DNA of 64,000 bases. Origin: Haloferula rosea (GTDB lineage: Bacteria; Verrucomicrobiota; Verrucomicrobiia; Verrucomicrobiales; Akkermansiaceae). The first letter of the stretch is position 1; each line of letters starts with the position of its first letter. Made by a program: the position numbers and the translations under genes. The notes beneath the pieces are model-generated. The model was not told the origin of the DNA. It searched no databases and saw only the letters and a program-made list of their open reading frames with translations. Location of the stretch: the NCBI RefSeq assembly GCF_016595525.1, contig NZ_JAENII010000014.1, positions 62,001 to 126,000 on the forward strand, given 5' to 3'. Positions 51,739-61,458 of this stretch are shown piece after piece.

Positions 51739-53481
51739 CTAAATGCCTGAATCGGAAGCACGCTCAAGAATCTCCCTAACTTCCTGATTTTCAATCTCCG
51801 CCCGCTGATACACACCCATCGCAGCCCGGATCATCGCACCTCCACTTTCGCGCTCATCATGGATCACCTGCACGTCCTGAGCGCGTAGTTGGCTGACCTC
51901 ACTCGGAAATTTCGCCCGCGCAAACACCAGAATTTCAGGATTCCGCTCCCGGACCAAGGGCAGCGCCGCCAGTGTGAATTCCACCGCTGGGAAAGTGAAT
52001 GCCACCATCCTCGCATGCTCAATGCCCGCCAGATCGAGAGCCTCCGGATGGCTCGCATCGGCAAAGAGGACCCGCTGCTTCTGCCGCTTGAGCTCCCTCA
52101 CCGTATCCGCATTCAGCTCCAGGATTACCGTCTCCACACCGGAGCGCCGGAGCGCATCATTTACCGCCCGACCCACCGGCCCATACCCACAGATCACCGC
52201 ATGGTCGCCCAGACCATCCGTCGCCAGACCCAGCTCATGCCCCGTCGGAGCAGCACCCCCTCGCGCCAACCCACGAGTCTCCAACCACCGTCCAAAGGGA
52301 CCGCTGGCGCGCATCAGACTCGGCACCAGGCCCATCGACACCGCCGTGCACCCGAGCAGGATTTGGGAAAACACGGGATCCAGCGCGCGGAACTGCGACG
52401 CCTGACTGAGCAGTACCAACGAGAACTCCCCCATGCTCGACAAACTCGCCGCCGCCAGAAGGGCAGGCCGGAGCGGCAAGCGGATCGCCCGCACGGCTCC
52501 CAGCACGATCGCCCCTTTCACCACCAGCACCGTGATCGTTCCCAGTAGCACCCATAGCCAGTTCTCAAGCAGCGCGCCCACATCAATGAGCAGGCCGACC
52601 GAGACGAAGAAGATCGTCAAGAACAGGTCCTTGAACGGAAGAATGTCGGAAAGAATCCGGTGCGAGTAGATCGACTCACTCACCACCAGTCCGGCGGCAA
52701 ACGCCCCCAGCGACAGCGATAGATTGAAGGCCTCACCGGCCAGGGCCACCACCGCACACAGCGAGACCACCGCCAGCGTGAAAAGCTCACGACTCCGCGT
52801 CCGGGCCACCCGGTGCAGCAGCGGTTCATTGACGAACTTCCCGAAAAGCAGCACTGCCCCAAGGAAGACGATTCCCTTGATGATCGCCACCAGCACCCCG
52901 CCCACCAGACCACCTTCCCCACCCGAGTAGAGCGCTGGCAGCACCAGGATGAAGAGGATCACCAGGATATCCTGAAACAGCGCCACGCCCAAGGCCGCCC
53001 GTGCACCCGGATTGTTCGGCTGCCCCAGCTCTTGGAACGACTTCATCGCCACCGCCGTGGAGCTCAGCGCCACCGCCACCCCGATCACCGCCGCCTCCGC
53101 ACCCCCGAGTCCGAAAAGATGGGCAGCCCCGCCCGCCAGCAAGCCGGTGGTCAACACCTGCAGCCCTCCACCAAACAGCGACATCCGCCACAGGTGCTTC
53201 ATCTCACCCAGTGAAAACTCAATCCCGAGGGTGAACATCAGCAGGATCACCCCCAGCTCCGCCAGCATGCCGATCGCAGGATCATCCGGCTTCGCCCCCA
53301 CCAACTCCAACAGCCCGCTGTTCGCGATCAGCACCCCCACCAGGAAATACCCCACCAGCACACTCTGACGGAATCGCGTCAGCAGCAATGCCACCACCAC
53401 CGCCATCACCAACACCAGTGACAGCACCCCAAAAAACGGTGTGATCGGCGACTCCCCGGCCGCAAGCAACTCAAGCAACAT
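51739..53481 (-). CDS. CPA2-family cation:proton antiporter with RCK (TrkA-N) domain
   Basis: 580 residues. About twelve transmembrane helices fill residues 1-390, including LGVILLMFTLGIEFSLGEMK and the Asn/Asp-containing PGARAALGVALFQD; a Rossmann RCK domain follows (HAVICGYGPVGRAV, NADTVRELKRQ, DASHPEALDLAGI). It exchanges K+ or Na+ for protons, as KefB/KefC/YbaL types do, and may sense NAD(H) through the RCK domain. ATG 53481 was chosen with GGAGG just upstream. It is divergent from the His/Asp-rich barrel gene. Confidence 0.93.
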   Translation of the reverse strand: MLLELLAAGESPITPFFGVLSLVLVMAVVVALLLTRFRQSVLVGYFLVGVLIANSGLLELVGAKPDDPAIGMLAELGVILLMFTLGIEFSLGEMKHLWRMSLFGGGLQVLTTGLLAGGAAHLFGLGGAEAAVIGVAVALSSTAVAMKSFQELGQPNNPGARAALGVALFQDILVILFILVLPALYSGGEGGLVGGVLVAIIKGIVFLGAVLLFGKFVNEPLLHRVARTRSRELFTLAVVSLCAVVALAGEAFNLSLSLGAFAAGLVVSESIYSHRILSDILPFKDLFLTIFFVSVGLLIDVGALLENWLWVLLGTITVLVVKGAIVLGAVRAIRLPLRPALLAAASLSSMGEFSLVLLSQASQFRALDPVFSQILLGCTAVSMGLVPSLMRASGPFGRWLETRGLARGGAAPTGHELGLATDGLGDHAVICGYGPVGRAVNDALRRSGVETVILELNADTVRELKRQKQRVLFADASHPEALDLAGIEHARMVAFTFPAVEFTLAALPLVRERNPEILVFARAKFPSEVSQLRAQDVQVIHDERESGGAMIRAAMGVYQRAEIENQEVREILERASDSGI

Positions 53482-53607
53482 CCCCTCCACCCTAACCACT
53501 GCTACCAACCCGCGAGATCATAAACTGCTAACACGAATCAATTACTACTGCATTTTTATTGCATTAAAGGCTTGCAGAGTTTCGTAAATCCTAATTTGTT
53601 TCGCTCC

Positions 53608-54924
53608 ATGCTTTACCGCATCCTTCCTCTTGCCCTTGCCCTGCCACTGCACGCCGCCGAGTCTCCGGCCTGCGGCGACCACTGCAACCACAGCCACGGC
53701 TCTGACTCGGAAATCCTCCGGGATGCCGAAGACGAGGCCTGGCTCCAATTCCACCCTCACCTGAGTGCCGCCATCGCCATCGGTGGGTCGACCTCATGGA
53801 AGAACCTCGACCTCGTTCCCGGTGGCCACGCCCCCTTGGATGACGGGTTCAACCTCCAGGGCATCGAAGTCGGCGGCATGCTGGGCCTTGGCGAGCACGT
53901 CTCGATCTTCGCCGAAGGCAATTTCTTCTGGGACCGCTACGACGGATGGGATGCCGAACTCGAGGAAGGCTACCTCTCCGTGGACCTCCCTGCCGGGTTC
54001 TCCGTGCGCGGCGGCCAGTTCTTCGCTCCCTTCGGGATCGCGAATGAACTCCACCTTCACTCACGAACCTTCGTCGAGCCTCCCATTTCCGTCATCCGCC
54101 TCCTGGGGGAAGATGGCTTGATCGTCCAGGGGGGCGAACTCGCCTGGCAGATTCCCAGCGCCCCCCGACGCACGACTTTCCGCCTCGGCTACGGCAAGGG
54201 GCGCGACCACTCCCACGGCGGTGCCCGTGACCGACGCAATGAGTTCTACTACGAAGCGCTCGAGGAACTGGGTGGAGGACACGACGATCATGACGACCAC
54301 GACGATCATGACGACGATGACCATGATGATCACGACGACCACGATGATCATGACCATGACGACGAGCATGGACATGCTCATGGTCGCGCAGGGAATGGCG
54401 GCGTCTATGATGCGGACGATGCCTATCTCGACGATGGCTTCTTCTTTGCCCGTCTCGAAACGGCCGTCTGCGATGGACTCGGTCTCAATCAAGTCGGCCT
54501 TTCCTTTGCCGGTGGCCGGAATGGATTCGATCGCAACACCTGGATTGTCGGAGCTGATCTATCAGGCACCTACACCCTCGGCGGACTCCCGGCATGGTGG
54601 CGCGCGGAAGCCTTCTACCGCTACGTCGAAGCCATCGATCAGGCTGGCAATCGCGGCCACTTCGACGAAACCGGCATCTATGCCATGAGCGAGCTCGAGT
54701 TTGCTGAAGGCTGGACCACAGCGATTCGCGGCGAATGGGCCTCCGGCAACCGGATGGTCGGCCACGAGCGTCGCTGGCGCGCCTCCGCCAACGTCGGACG
54801 GCTGACCCAACTTGGGGACTACGCCAACCTGCGGACACGCCTCCAGTACTCCCTCGATGATCTGGGTGGCTACACCACCGAGCATTCCATCTGGCTCCAG
54901 TTCGTCCTCGATTTCGGTCACTGA
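53608..54924 (+). CDS. His/Asp-rich outer-membrane porin-like protein
   Basis: 438 residues with signal peptide MLYRILPLALALPLHA. The mature N-terminus carries a Cys/His motif, CGDHCNHSHG (residues 22-31). The barrel strands follow (FAEGNFFWDRY, FSVRGGQFFAPFG). Residues 225-258 form a loop of HDD repeats ending in EHGHAHG, well suited to binding zinc, nickel or copper. Such loops occur in zinc-uptake barrels like ZnuD. The start at 53608 begins the signal peptide; the frame upstream is not coding. Confidence 0.85.
   Translation: MLYRILPLALALPLHAAESPACGDHCNHSHGSDSEILRDAEDEAWLQFHPHLSAAIAIGGSTSWKNLDLVPGGHAPLDDGFNLQGIEVGGMLGLGEHVSIFAEGNFFWDRYDGWDAELEEGYLSVDLPAGFSVRGGQFFAPFGIANELHLHSRTFVEPPISVIRLLGEDGLIVQGGELAWQIPSAPRRTTFRLGYGKGRDHSHGGARDRRNEFYYEALEELGGGHDDHDDHDDHDDDDHDDHDDHDDHDHDDEHGHAHGRAGNGGVYDADDAYLDDGFFFARLETAVCDGLGLNQVGLSFAGGRNGFDRNTWIVGADLSGTYTLGGLPAWWRAEAFYRYVEAIDQAGNRGHFDETGIYAMSELEFAEGWTTAIRGEWASGNRMVGHERRWRASANVGRLTQLGDYANLRTRLQYSLDDLGGYTTEHSIWLQFVLDFGH
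54280..54384 (+). repeat. HDD-coding tandem repeat
   Basis: Tandem CACGACGAT/CATGACGAC-type units encode H-D-D repeats in the putative metal-binding loop of the barrel protein. Slippage could change the loop length between strains. Confidence 0.75.
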
Positions 54925-55117
54925 TACCCCTTGCGGTGCTGCTTGATGCCGGGCCTCTGGTTTGCCTCCCCCCGACGACCGGTCCAAACACTGGCCTCAA
55001 GCAGCACCAAGCCGCTCCGAAGGTCATCACGGCACCGCGACCTCACTGAATTCGTCGCTGCCAGCTTCAGACCTTTCTCATTGCCGCCACGTCGGGACGG
55101 TTCCATCCTCCCCGGCA

Positions 55118-56044
55118 ATGACCCTGCCAGCTCTCCAACAACTCCTCCAGGACGTGGGAGGTGTCGACGCCGTCGGTGTCGAAGAACGCGTCGCCAAATA
55201 CGCTACCCGGTCCATCAAGAAGGAGTCCAAGGTCTTCGGCCTCAAGCTGGCCGCTTCCATGGTCGACCTCACGACCCTCGAAGGACAGGACACCCCGGGA
55301 AAGGTCGCCTCACTCTGCCAAAAGGCACTCCATCCCCACCACCTCGGCGAGACCCCTCGGGTTGCCGCCGTGTGCGTCTATCCATCCATGGTCCGGCATG
55401 CCAAGCCCCTGGTGGAAGGCAGCGGCATCAAGGTCGCATCCGTGGCGACGGCATTCCCCTCCGGTCAGGCTCCACTCGCCACCCGCCTCGCCGAGGTCAG
55501 GGCCGCCGTGCAGGATGGAGCCGACGAGATCGACATGGTCATCAATCGGGGAGCATTCCTCTCCGGAGAACTGAACTTGGTCGCGGATGAAATCGCCCAG
55601 GTCGTTGAAGCCTGCGGCGAATCCACCCTGAAGGTGATCCTCGAGGTATCCGAGCTGGGCACCTACGACCACATCCGCGCCGCATCGTTCCTCGCCATGC
55701 GCACCATCCGCCCGGGTGACTTCATCAAGACGTCCACCGGCAAGACCTCCGGCAACGCCACCCTGGCCAACAACCAGGTCATGCTCGACGCCATCCGCGA
55801 TCACTACCTCGCCACAGGCATCGAAATCGGCATGAAACCCGCCGGCGGAATCAAAACCGCGAAACAGGCCCTTCACTTCCTCGTCGCCGTGAAGGAAACC
55901 CTGGGCGACGCATGGCTCACCAACAGTCGCTATCGCTTCGGGGCCTCCTCACTGCTCAACGACCTCCTCCGCCAACTCGAAACCCAGCGCACCGGGTCCT
56001 ACCAGGCCCCGTGGAGCTTCACCGAGAACGCAGGCAGCTACTAG
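55118..56044 (+). CDS. deoC: Deoxyribose-phosphate aldolase
   Basis: 308 residues from ATG 55118. The Schiff-base lysine is in DFIKTSTGK and the second active-site lysine in IGMKPAGGIKT; VCVYPSMV, VATAFPSG and EIDMVINRG are further landmarks. It cleaves 2-deoxyribose-5-phosphate to acetaldehyde and glyceraldehyde-3-phosphate. At ~308 residues it belongs to the longer DeoC subgroup. Two aldehyde dehydrogenase genes follow, suggesting that the acetaldehyde is oxidised on. Confidence 0.95.
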   Translation: MTLPALQQLLQDVGGVDAVGVEERVAKYATRSIKKESKVFGLKLAASMVDLTTLEGQDTPGKVASLCQKALHPHHLGETPRVAAVCVYPSMVRHAKPLVEGSGIKVASVATAFPSGQAPLATRLAEVRAAVQDGADEIDMVINRGAFLSGELNLVADEIAQVVEACGESTLKVILEVSELGTYDHIRAASFLAMRTIRPGDFIKTSTGKTSGNATLANNQVMLDAIRDHYLATGIEIGMKPAGGIKTAKQALHFLVAVKETLGDAWLTNSRYRFGASSLLNDLLRQLETQRTGSYQAPWSFTENAGSY

Positions 56045-56104
56045 AAACATCGGAGAACATTCCCACTCCGCACACTTCACCATTTTCCACCCCCGCCCTT
56101 TCCC

Positions 56105-57583
56105 ATGCCCGCCCGTAAATCCAAATCCCAGGCCCGAGAGCTCCTCTTCGGCGACTTGTGGGAATTCGATCCCGCCCCGGAGTCCGCACCGGCCCACATC
56201 GACGAACGCTACCGGCTCTTCATCAACGGCAAATACGTCGCCCCGAAGAGCCGCAAGTACTTCGACACCATCTCACCACGCAACGGCCGCAAACTGAGCG
56301 AAATCGCCGAGGCCAATGAGGCGGATGTCGACGCCGCCTACTCCGCCGCCGCCAAGGCCTTCCCGAAATGGTCGGCCCTGCCGGGCAAGGAACGTGGCAA
56401 ATACCTGTTCCGCATCGCCCGCCTCCTCCAGGACCGCTCCCGCGAATTCGCCGTCGCCGAAACCCTCGACGGAGGCAAGCCGATCAAGGAATCGCGCGAC
56501 TTCGACCTGCCGATGGCCGCCGCGCACTTCTTCTATCACGCGGGCTGGGCGGACAAGCTCGACTTCGTCGCGCCCGGACGGACGCTCAAACCGCTGGGCG
56601 TCGTCGGCCAGGTCATCCCGTGGAATTTCCCGCTGCTCATGCTCGCATGGAAGTTGGCACCCGCACTCGCTACGGGAAATACCGTAGTCATCAAGCCAGC
56701 CGAGACCACTTCGGTCACCGCGCTCAAGTTCGCCTCCATTCTTCAGGATGCCGGACTTCCACCGGGCGTGGTGAACTTCGTCACCGGAGCAGGTGAAACC
56801 GGGGCCGCCGTGGTGAACCATCCGACCGCCGCCAAGATCGCCTTCACCGGCTCCACCGGAGTCGGCAAGCTCATCCAGCGCTCACTTGCGGGCACCGGCA
56901 AACGCCTGACCCTCGAACTCGGAGGCAAGGCCGCGAACATCGTCTTCGAGGACGCCCCGATCGATCAGGCCGTCGAGGGCATCATCAACGGGATCTTCTT
57001 CAACCAGGGCCACGTGTGCTGCGCAGGCTCCCGACTGCTCGTGCAGGAAAACATCGCCACCGACTTCATCGCCCGCCTGAAACGCCGGCTCGCCGTCCTC
57101 CGGGTCGGCGATCCACTCGACAAGAACACCGACGTCGGAGCGATCAACTCGAAGGAACAACTCGGCAAGATCCGCGAACTCGTCGACGCAGGCATCGCCC
57201 AGGGAGCGGAGATCCACCAGCCTTCCTGCAAGCTCCCGCGTAAGGGCTTCTACTTCCCACCCACCCTCTTCACCGGAGTGAGCCAGTCCCAGCGCATCGC
57301 CCGGGAGGAAATCTTCGGCCCCGTCCTGTCCGTGCTCACCTTCCGCACGCCCGATGAAGCGGTCGAGAAAGCAAACAACACCTGCTATGGCCTGAGCGCG
57401 GGAGTCTGGACCGACAAGGGATCCAGAATCCTGAACATGGCCTCCTCGCTGAAGGCGGGCGTCGTCTGGGCAAACACCTACAACAAGTTCGATCCGTCCT
57501 CACCATTCGGAGGCTACAAGGAATCCGGCTTCGGCCGCGAAGGCGGCAAGCACGGCCTCCTCGACTACGCACAACTCGACTGA
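56105..57583 (+). CDS. NAD-dependent aldehyde dehydrogenase
   Basis: 492 residues. The cofactor segment is [14 protein letters not shown], with [10 protein letters not shown], the catalytic Glu in [11 protein letters not shown], the catalytic Cys in [12 protein letters not shown], and [11 protein letters not shown] and [12 protein letters not shown] at the end, so all key residues are present. It likely oxidises the aldehyde made by DeoC. The gene lies 60 bases after deoC and 7 bases before an incomplete relative. Confidence 0.95.
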   Translation: MPARKSKSQARELLFGDLWEFDPAPESAPAHIDERYRLFINGKYVAPKSRKYFDTISPRNGRKLSEIAEANEADVDAAYSAAAKAFPKWSALPGKERGKYLFRIARLLQDRSREFAVAETLDGGKPIKESRDFDLPMAAAHFFYHAGWADKLDFVAPGRTLKPLGVVGQVIPWNFPLLMLAWKLAPALATGNTVVIKPAETTSVTALKFASILQDAGLPPGVVNFVTGAGETGAAVVNHPTAAKIAFTGSTGVGKLIQRSLAGTGKRLTLELGGKAANIVFEDAPIDQAVEGIINGIFFNQGHVCCAGSRLLVQENIATDFIARLKRRLAVLRVGDPLDKNTDVGAINSKEQLGKIRELVDAGIAQGAEIHQPSCKLPRKGFYFPPTLFTGVSQSQRIAREEIFGPVLSVLTFRTPDEAVEKANNTCYGLSAGVWTDKGSRILNMASSLKAGVVWANTYNKFDPSSPFGGYKESGFGREGGKHGLLDYAQLD

Positions 57584-57590
57584 ATCCACC

Positions 57591-58448
57591 ATGTCCCTCA
57601 CCATCACCAAGACCCCGAAATGCTACGTCGGCGGCAAGTTCATCCGCTCGGAGTCCGGCCGCATCTACCCCATCCATCGTAGCAACGGTGAATTCTTCGC
57701 CAACATCCCGCTGTGCACCCGCAAGGACCTGCGCAACGCCGTCGAAGCCGCCGCCAAGGCCGGTTCGGGATGGGCCGCACGCTCTCCCTACAACCGCGCC
57801 CAGATCCTCTATCGACTCGCCGAGATGATCGAGGCACGCCGGTCGGAAATGCAGGACGCCCTCAAGCTGCACGGAGCCTCCACGAAGGATGCCTCCACCG
57901 AGGTGCAGGCCACCCTCGACCGCATCGTCCACTTCGCCGGCTGGGCCGACAAGTTCGAGCAGATCCTCGGCAGCGTGAACCCGGTGGCTTCATCCCACTT
58001 CAATTTCACGATCACCGAACCCGTCGGTATCGTCGGGATCCTCGCCCCGGAGGACTCACCCCTTCTCGCCCTCATGACCCTCGTCCTCCCCGCCATCACC
58101 GCCGGCAACAGCGTGATCGCGATGGTTTCCAAGGGCGCCCCCTACCCCGCCATCCTCCTCGGAGAAATGCTTGCCACCTCCGATCTCCCGGGCGGTGTGG
58201 TCAACCTCCTCACCGGAGATCGGGCCGACACCCTGCCAACCTTCGCGAGCCACGAGCACCTGCGTGCGCTGTCCGCCGTCGCCGATGCGGCCGAAGCCAA
58301 GGTCCTGCAGGAAGGCGCCGCCGAATCCGTCAAGAAAGTCGTGCTCCACGACCCCGACACCGACTGGTTCTCCGACTCCCACGACTCACCCTACGGTATC
58401 CGCTCGCTCACCGAGGCAAAGACCGTGTGGCACCCGATCGGAAATTGA
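57591..58448 (+). CDS. Aldehyde dehydrogenase-like protein lacking the catalytic half
   Basis: 285 residues matching the N-terminal (cofactor-binding) half of aldehyde dehydrogenases: PKCYVGGKFIRSESGR, then VGIVGILAPEDSPLL and GGVVNLLTGD. The order ends around residue 225 with a unique tail; neither the catalytic Cys nor its Glu partner is present. The frame is intact with a clean start and stop, so it may be a stable subunit rather than a remnant. It is 7 bases after the full enzyme gene. Confidence 0.88.
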   Translation: MSLTITKTPKCYVGGKFIRSESGRIYPIHRSNGEFFANIPLCTRKDLRNAVEAAAKAGSGWAARSPYNRAQILYRLAEMIEARRSEMQDALKLHGASTKDASTEVQATLDRIVHFAGWADKFEQILGSVNPVASSHFNFTITEPVGIVGILAPEDSPLLALMTLVLPAITAGNSVIAMVSKGAPYPAILLGEMLATSDLPGGVVNLLTGDRADTLPTFASHEHLRALSAVADAAEAKVLQEGAAESVKKVVLHDPDTDWFSDSHDSPYGIRSLTEAKTVWHPIGN

Positions 58449-58503
58449 GCCACTCGCAAGTAGCCCTGCCGTCAGGCCAATGCCCCGCCCACCCACCTGT
58501 GGC

Positions 58504-58520
58504 ATGACCGCCCCGGTCAT
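58504..58520. terminator. Hairpin downstream of the deoC-ALDH operon
   Basis: A 7-bp stem ATGACCG / CGGTCAT with a 3-base loop lies 55 bases past the second ALDH-like gene. No T-tract is seen; the remainder of the gap 58449-58701 shows no gene. Confidence 0.35.
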
Positions 58521-58701
58521 TCCCCATCACATCCCCGACTCCCCCCTCAAAGCAGCGCCATTCCCGTCAGCTCCCGAGCACTCCGCATCTTCCATCACCC
58601 GTGCACCCCGAGCGAGCCACAGCGCGCTGACAGGCAGATTACCATGCTGCTCTCATCCGCTCTTCCCCTACGGCATGCGGGCTGCTTGACTCCCCGCGTC
58701 C

Positions 58702-61431
58702 ATGACCTCCTCCACCACTCGGGAAGAACTCCGCCTGCAAGGTTTCGATCTCATCGATGAAAACCTGTCGTTTCTCATTTCCTGCCTCGCCGACGCGCTC
58801 GAATCGCTCGGAGAGACCGACCTGATCCCCTACCTCCCCTGGACGGGCACGGTCCCCGAGGGCGAACTTCCGGAAGGCACCCAGCAACTCTATTCGGTCG
58901 GCTTCCAGCTGCTCAACATGGTCGAGGAGCGGGTCGCTGCGGCCATTCGCCGCGAACGAGAAAAGGAACTCGGTGCCGATTCGATCCGTGGACTCTGGCC
59001 GCGGGCGCTCAAGGACATGACGGAATCCGGCCTCAAACCGGATGAAATCATCGACGTCCTCAGCACCGTCAACGTCCAGCCCGTGCTCACCGCCCACCCG
59101 ACCGAGGCGAAGCGCAGCTCCGTCCGCGAACGCCACCGCGCCCTCTACGACCAACTGGTTCGCAGCGAGTATCCGAAATACACCGAGCGCGAACGCCGCC
59201 GCCTCCGCGAGCGCATGGTCACCGCCCTGGAAACCCTCTGGCGCACCGGTGAGATCCACCTCGTCCGGCCCGACATCTACCGCGAGCTTCGCGACGCCAT
59301 CCACTACCTTCGCGACCTGTTCCCCGCCGCGCTGAACCGCCTCGACCTGCACTTCACCGAAGCCTGGCGCGATGCCGGCTTCCCGCTCGAAACCCTGCGC
59401 GAGGCCGGAAACGTCCCCGTCCTTTCCTTCGGAACCTGGATCGGTGGCGACCGCGACGGCCACCCACTGGTCACCCCCGAAGTGACCGATACCGCACTCG
59501 GCATGCTGCGCCGCGCCGCGCTCCAGCTGCTCCACCGCGAACTCACCCAACTCGCCTCCCACCTGACGCTCTCACGCCATCTGAATGACGTCCCCGAAGA
59601 GGTGGAAACCCGCATCGATGAGCTCGCCTTCGTCCTCGACGACGAGGAAATCGCCAACGACCTGCACCACCGCGTCGGTGAGGAACCATGGCGCCACCTC
59701 GCCAGCCTGATGGCGGCACGCCTCGAAAAACAAGTCAACGGTGCCCCCGGCTACGAAAGCCCGGAAGACCTCGCCGCCGACCTCAAACTCATTTCCGACA
59801 GCATCACCGCCAATGGCTGCACCCTCATCGAGGAACAGCACCTGCGCCCACTGCGTCAGAAACTCGAGATCTTCGGCTTCCACCTTGCCACCCTGGATGT
59901 CCGCCAGAACTCCGAATTCCACGATCAGGCCATCTCACAGCTCCTCGCCGCCGCAGGCATCGAGGATGGGGAGAACTACGGCAGCTGGCCGGAAGAACAG
60001 CGTGTGGAATTCCTCAACAAGGAGCTCAAGTCGACCCGCCCCTTCCTGCACGACGGCCTTCAGGCCGGTGAGCAGGCCGACCTCGTGCTCGACGCCTATC
60101 GCGTCCTCACCATGCACCTCGACGAATATGGCCCCGATGGACTCGGCGCGCTGATCGTGTCGATGACCCGCCAACTTTCCGACCTCCTCGGCGTCTTCCT
60201 GCTTGCTCGCGAAGCCGGCCTGATGATCCGGACTGATGAAGGTCTGGTCTGCCCCCTCGAGGTGGTGCCCCTCTTCGAAACCATGGACGACCTCGAGCGC
60301 GCTCCCGGCATTCTCGATGCCTTCCTCAGCCACGAGCTCGTCCAGCGCCGCCAGGCCGACGAGCAGCAGGTGATGCTCGGCTACTCCGATTCCAACAAGG
60401 ACTGCGGCATTCTCACCGCCGCTTGGGCCCTCCACCGCGGCCAGCAGAACCTCTCCGAAGTCGCGCGGAAGCATGACATCAAACTGCGCTACTTCCACGG
60501 CCGCGGCGGCACCATCTCCCGTGGCGCTGGCCCGACCCATTGGTTCATGGCGGCCCTGCCCCACGGTTCGATGAATGGCGGATTCCGCATGACCGAACAG
60601 GGGGAAACCATCGCCCAGAAATACGCCAACCTCGCCAACGCCACCTACCACCTCGAACTCCTGCTCGCCGGCGCGGCCATCACCACCGCCCAGCACCGCC
60701 AGCCGCAGGGGCCCGTGGATCCGGCCGAGGAATTCCTCCCCGAACTGTCCAAGGCCAGCCAGGAAGCCTATCAGCAACTGCTGCGCTCCGATGGGTTCAT
60801 CGAGTTCTACCGCGAAGTCACCCCCATCGATGCCCTCGAGAATTCCCGCATCGGCTCCCGCCCAGCACGGCGCACCGGGAAGAAAGGCCACTCGATTGCC
60901 GACCTTCGCGCCATCCCATGGGTGTTTTCCTGGACCCAGGCCCGCTTCTACCTCCCCGGTTGGTTCGGTGTTGGCACCGCACTCGAATCCCTCAGGAACG
61001 AGCAACCGGAGCGCTTCGCCAAACTCAAGCAGGAGTTCCGCGGGTCGACCTTCCTTGGCTACACCCTGACCAATGTGGAAACCAACCTTGCCTCCGCCAA
61101 CCTGGAGGTCATGGAGCAGTATTCCTCGCTCGTTCAGGATCCCGAGCTCCGCGAACGCTTCATGACCATCATCGTCGCCGAGTTCAACCGCACCCGTGAT
61201 CTCCTCGCCGATCTGTACGACGCCGACATCCACACGCGTCGTCCACGGATGGCCAAGACCCTCGACATCCGCGAAGCTCCCCTGCGCGTCCTCCACCAGC
61301 AACAGGTCGACCTTCTGCGCGAATGGCGCGGCCTGGTTCAAGCTGGAAAGGATCACGAAGCCGAAGCACTCTTCCCCCGCATGCTTCTTTCGATCAACGC
61401 GATCGCCGCGGGCCTCCGCACGACCGGTTGA
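58702..61431 (+). CDS. ppc: Phosphoenolpyruvate carboxylase
   Basis: 909 residues, near the usual ~880-930. The catalytic His is in TAHPTEA, the Lys in GYSDSNKDCG, the Arg-rich loop in FHGRGGTISRGAGP, and MTEQGE and the terminal ...GLRTTG are as in the family. It carboxylates PEP to oxaloacetate, replenishing the TCA cycle. It has no obvious partner genes and is followed by a Sel1-repeat gene after 27 bases. Confidence 0.97.
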   Translation: MTSSTTREELRLQGFDLIDENLSFLISCLADALESLGETDLIPYLPWTGTVPEGELPEGTQQLYSVGFQLLNMVEERVAAAIRREREKELGADSIRGLWPRALKDMTESGLKPDEIIDVLSTVNVQPVLTAHPTEAKRSSVRERHRALYDQLVRSEYPKYTERERRRLRERMVTALETLWRTGEIHLVRPDIYRELRDAIHYLRDLFPAALNRLDLHFTEAWRDAGFPLETLREAGNVPVLSFGTWIGGDRDGHPLVTPEVTDTALGMLRRAALQLLHRELTQLASHLTLSRHLNDVPEEVETRIDELAFVLDDEEIANDLHHRVGEEPWRHLASLMAARLEKQVNGAPGYESPEDLAADLKLISDSITANGCTLIEEQHLRPLRQKLEIFGFHLATLDVRQNSEFHDQAISQLLAAAGIEDGENYGSWPEEQRVEFLNKELKSTRPFLHDGLQAGEQADLVLDAYRVLTMHLDEYGPDGLGALIVSMTRQLSDLLGVFLLAREAGLMIRTDEGLVCPLEVVPLFETMDDLERAPGILDAFLSHELVQRRQADEQQVMLGYSDSNKDCGILTAAWALHRGQQNLSEVARKHDIKLRYFHGRGGTISRGAGPTHWFMAALPHGSMNGGFRMTEQGETIAQKYANLANATYHLELLLAGAAITTAQHRQPQGPVDPAEEFLPELSKASQEAYQQLLRSDGFIEFYREVTPIDALENSRIGSRPARRTGKKGHSIADLRAIPWVFSWTQARFYLPGWFGVGTALESLRNEQPERFAKLKQEFRGSTFLGYTLTNVETNLASANLEVMEQYSSLVQDPELRERFMTIIVAEFNRTRDLLADLYDADIHTRRPRMAKTLDIREAPLRVLHQQQVDLLREWRGLVQAGKDHEAEALFPRMLLSINAIAAGLRTTG

Positions 61432-61458
61432 TCCAACACACAGACCCCTCCAGAACCC

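Noticed and set aside
54280-54384. Short tandem repeat resembling a CRISPR or minisatellite
   Set aside because: The repeat is in frame with the barrel gene and encodes HDD units; there are no spacers.
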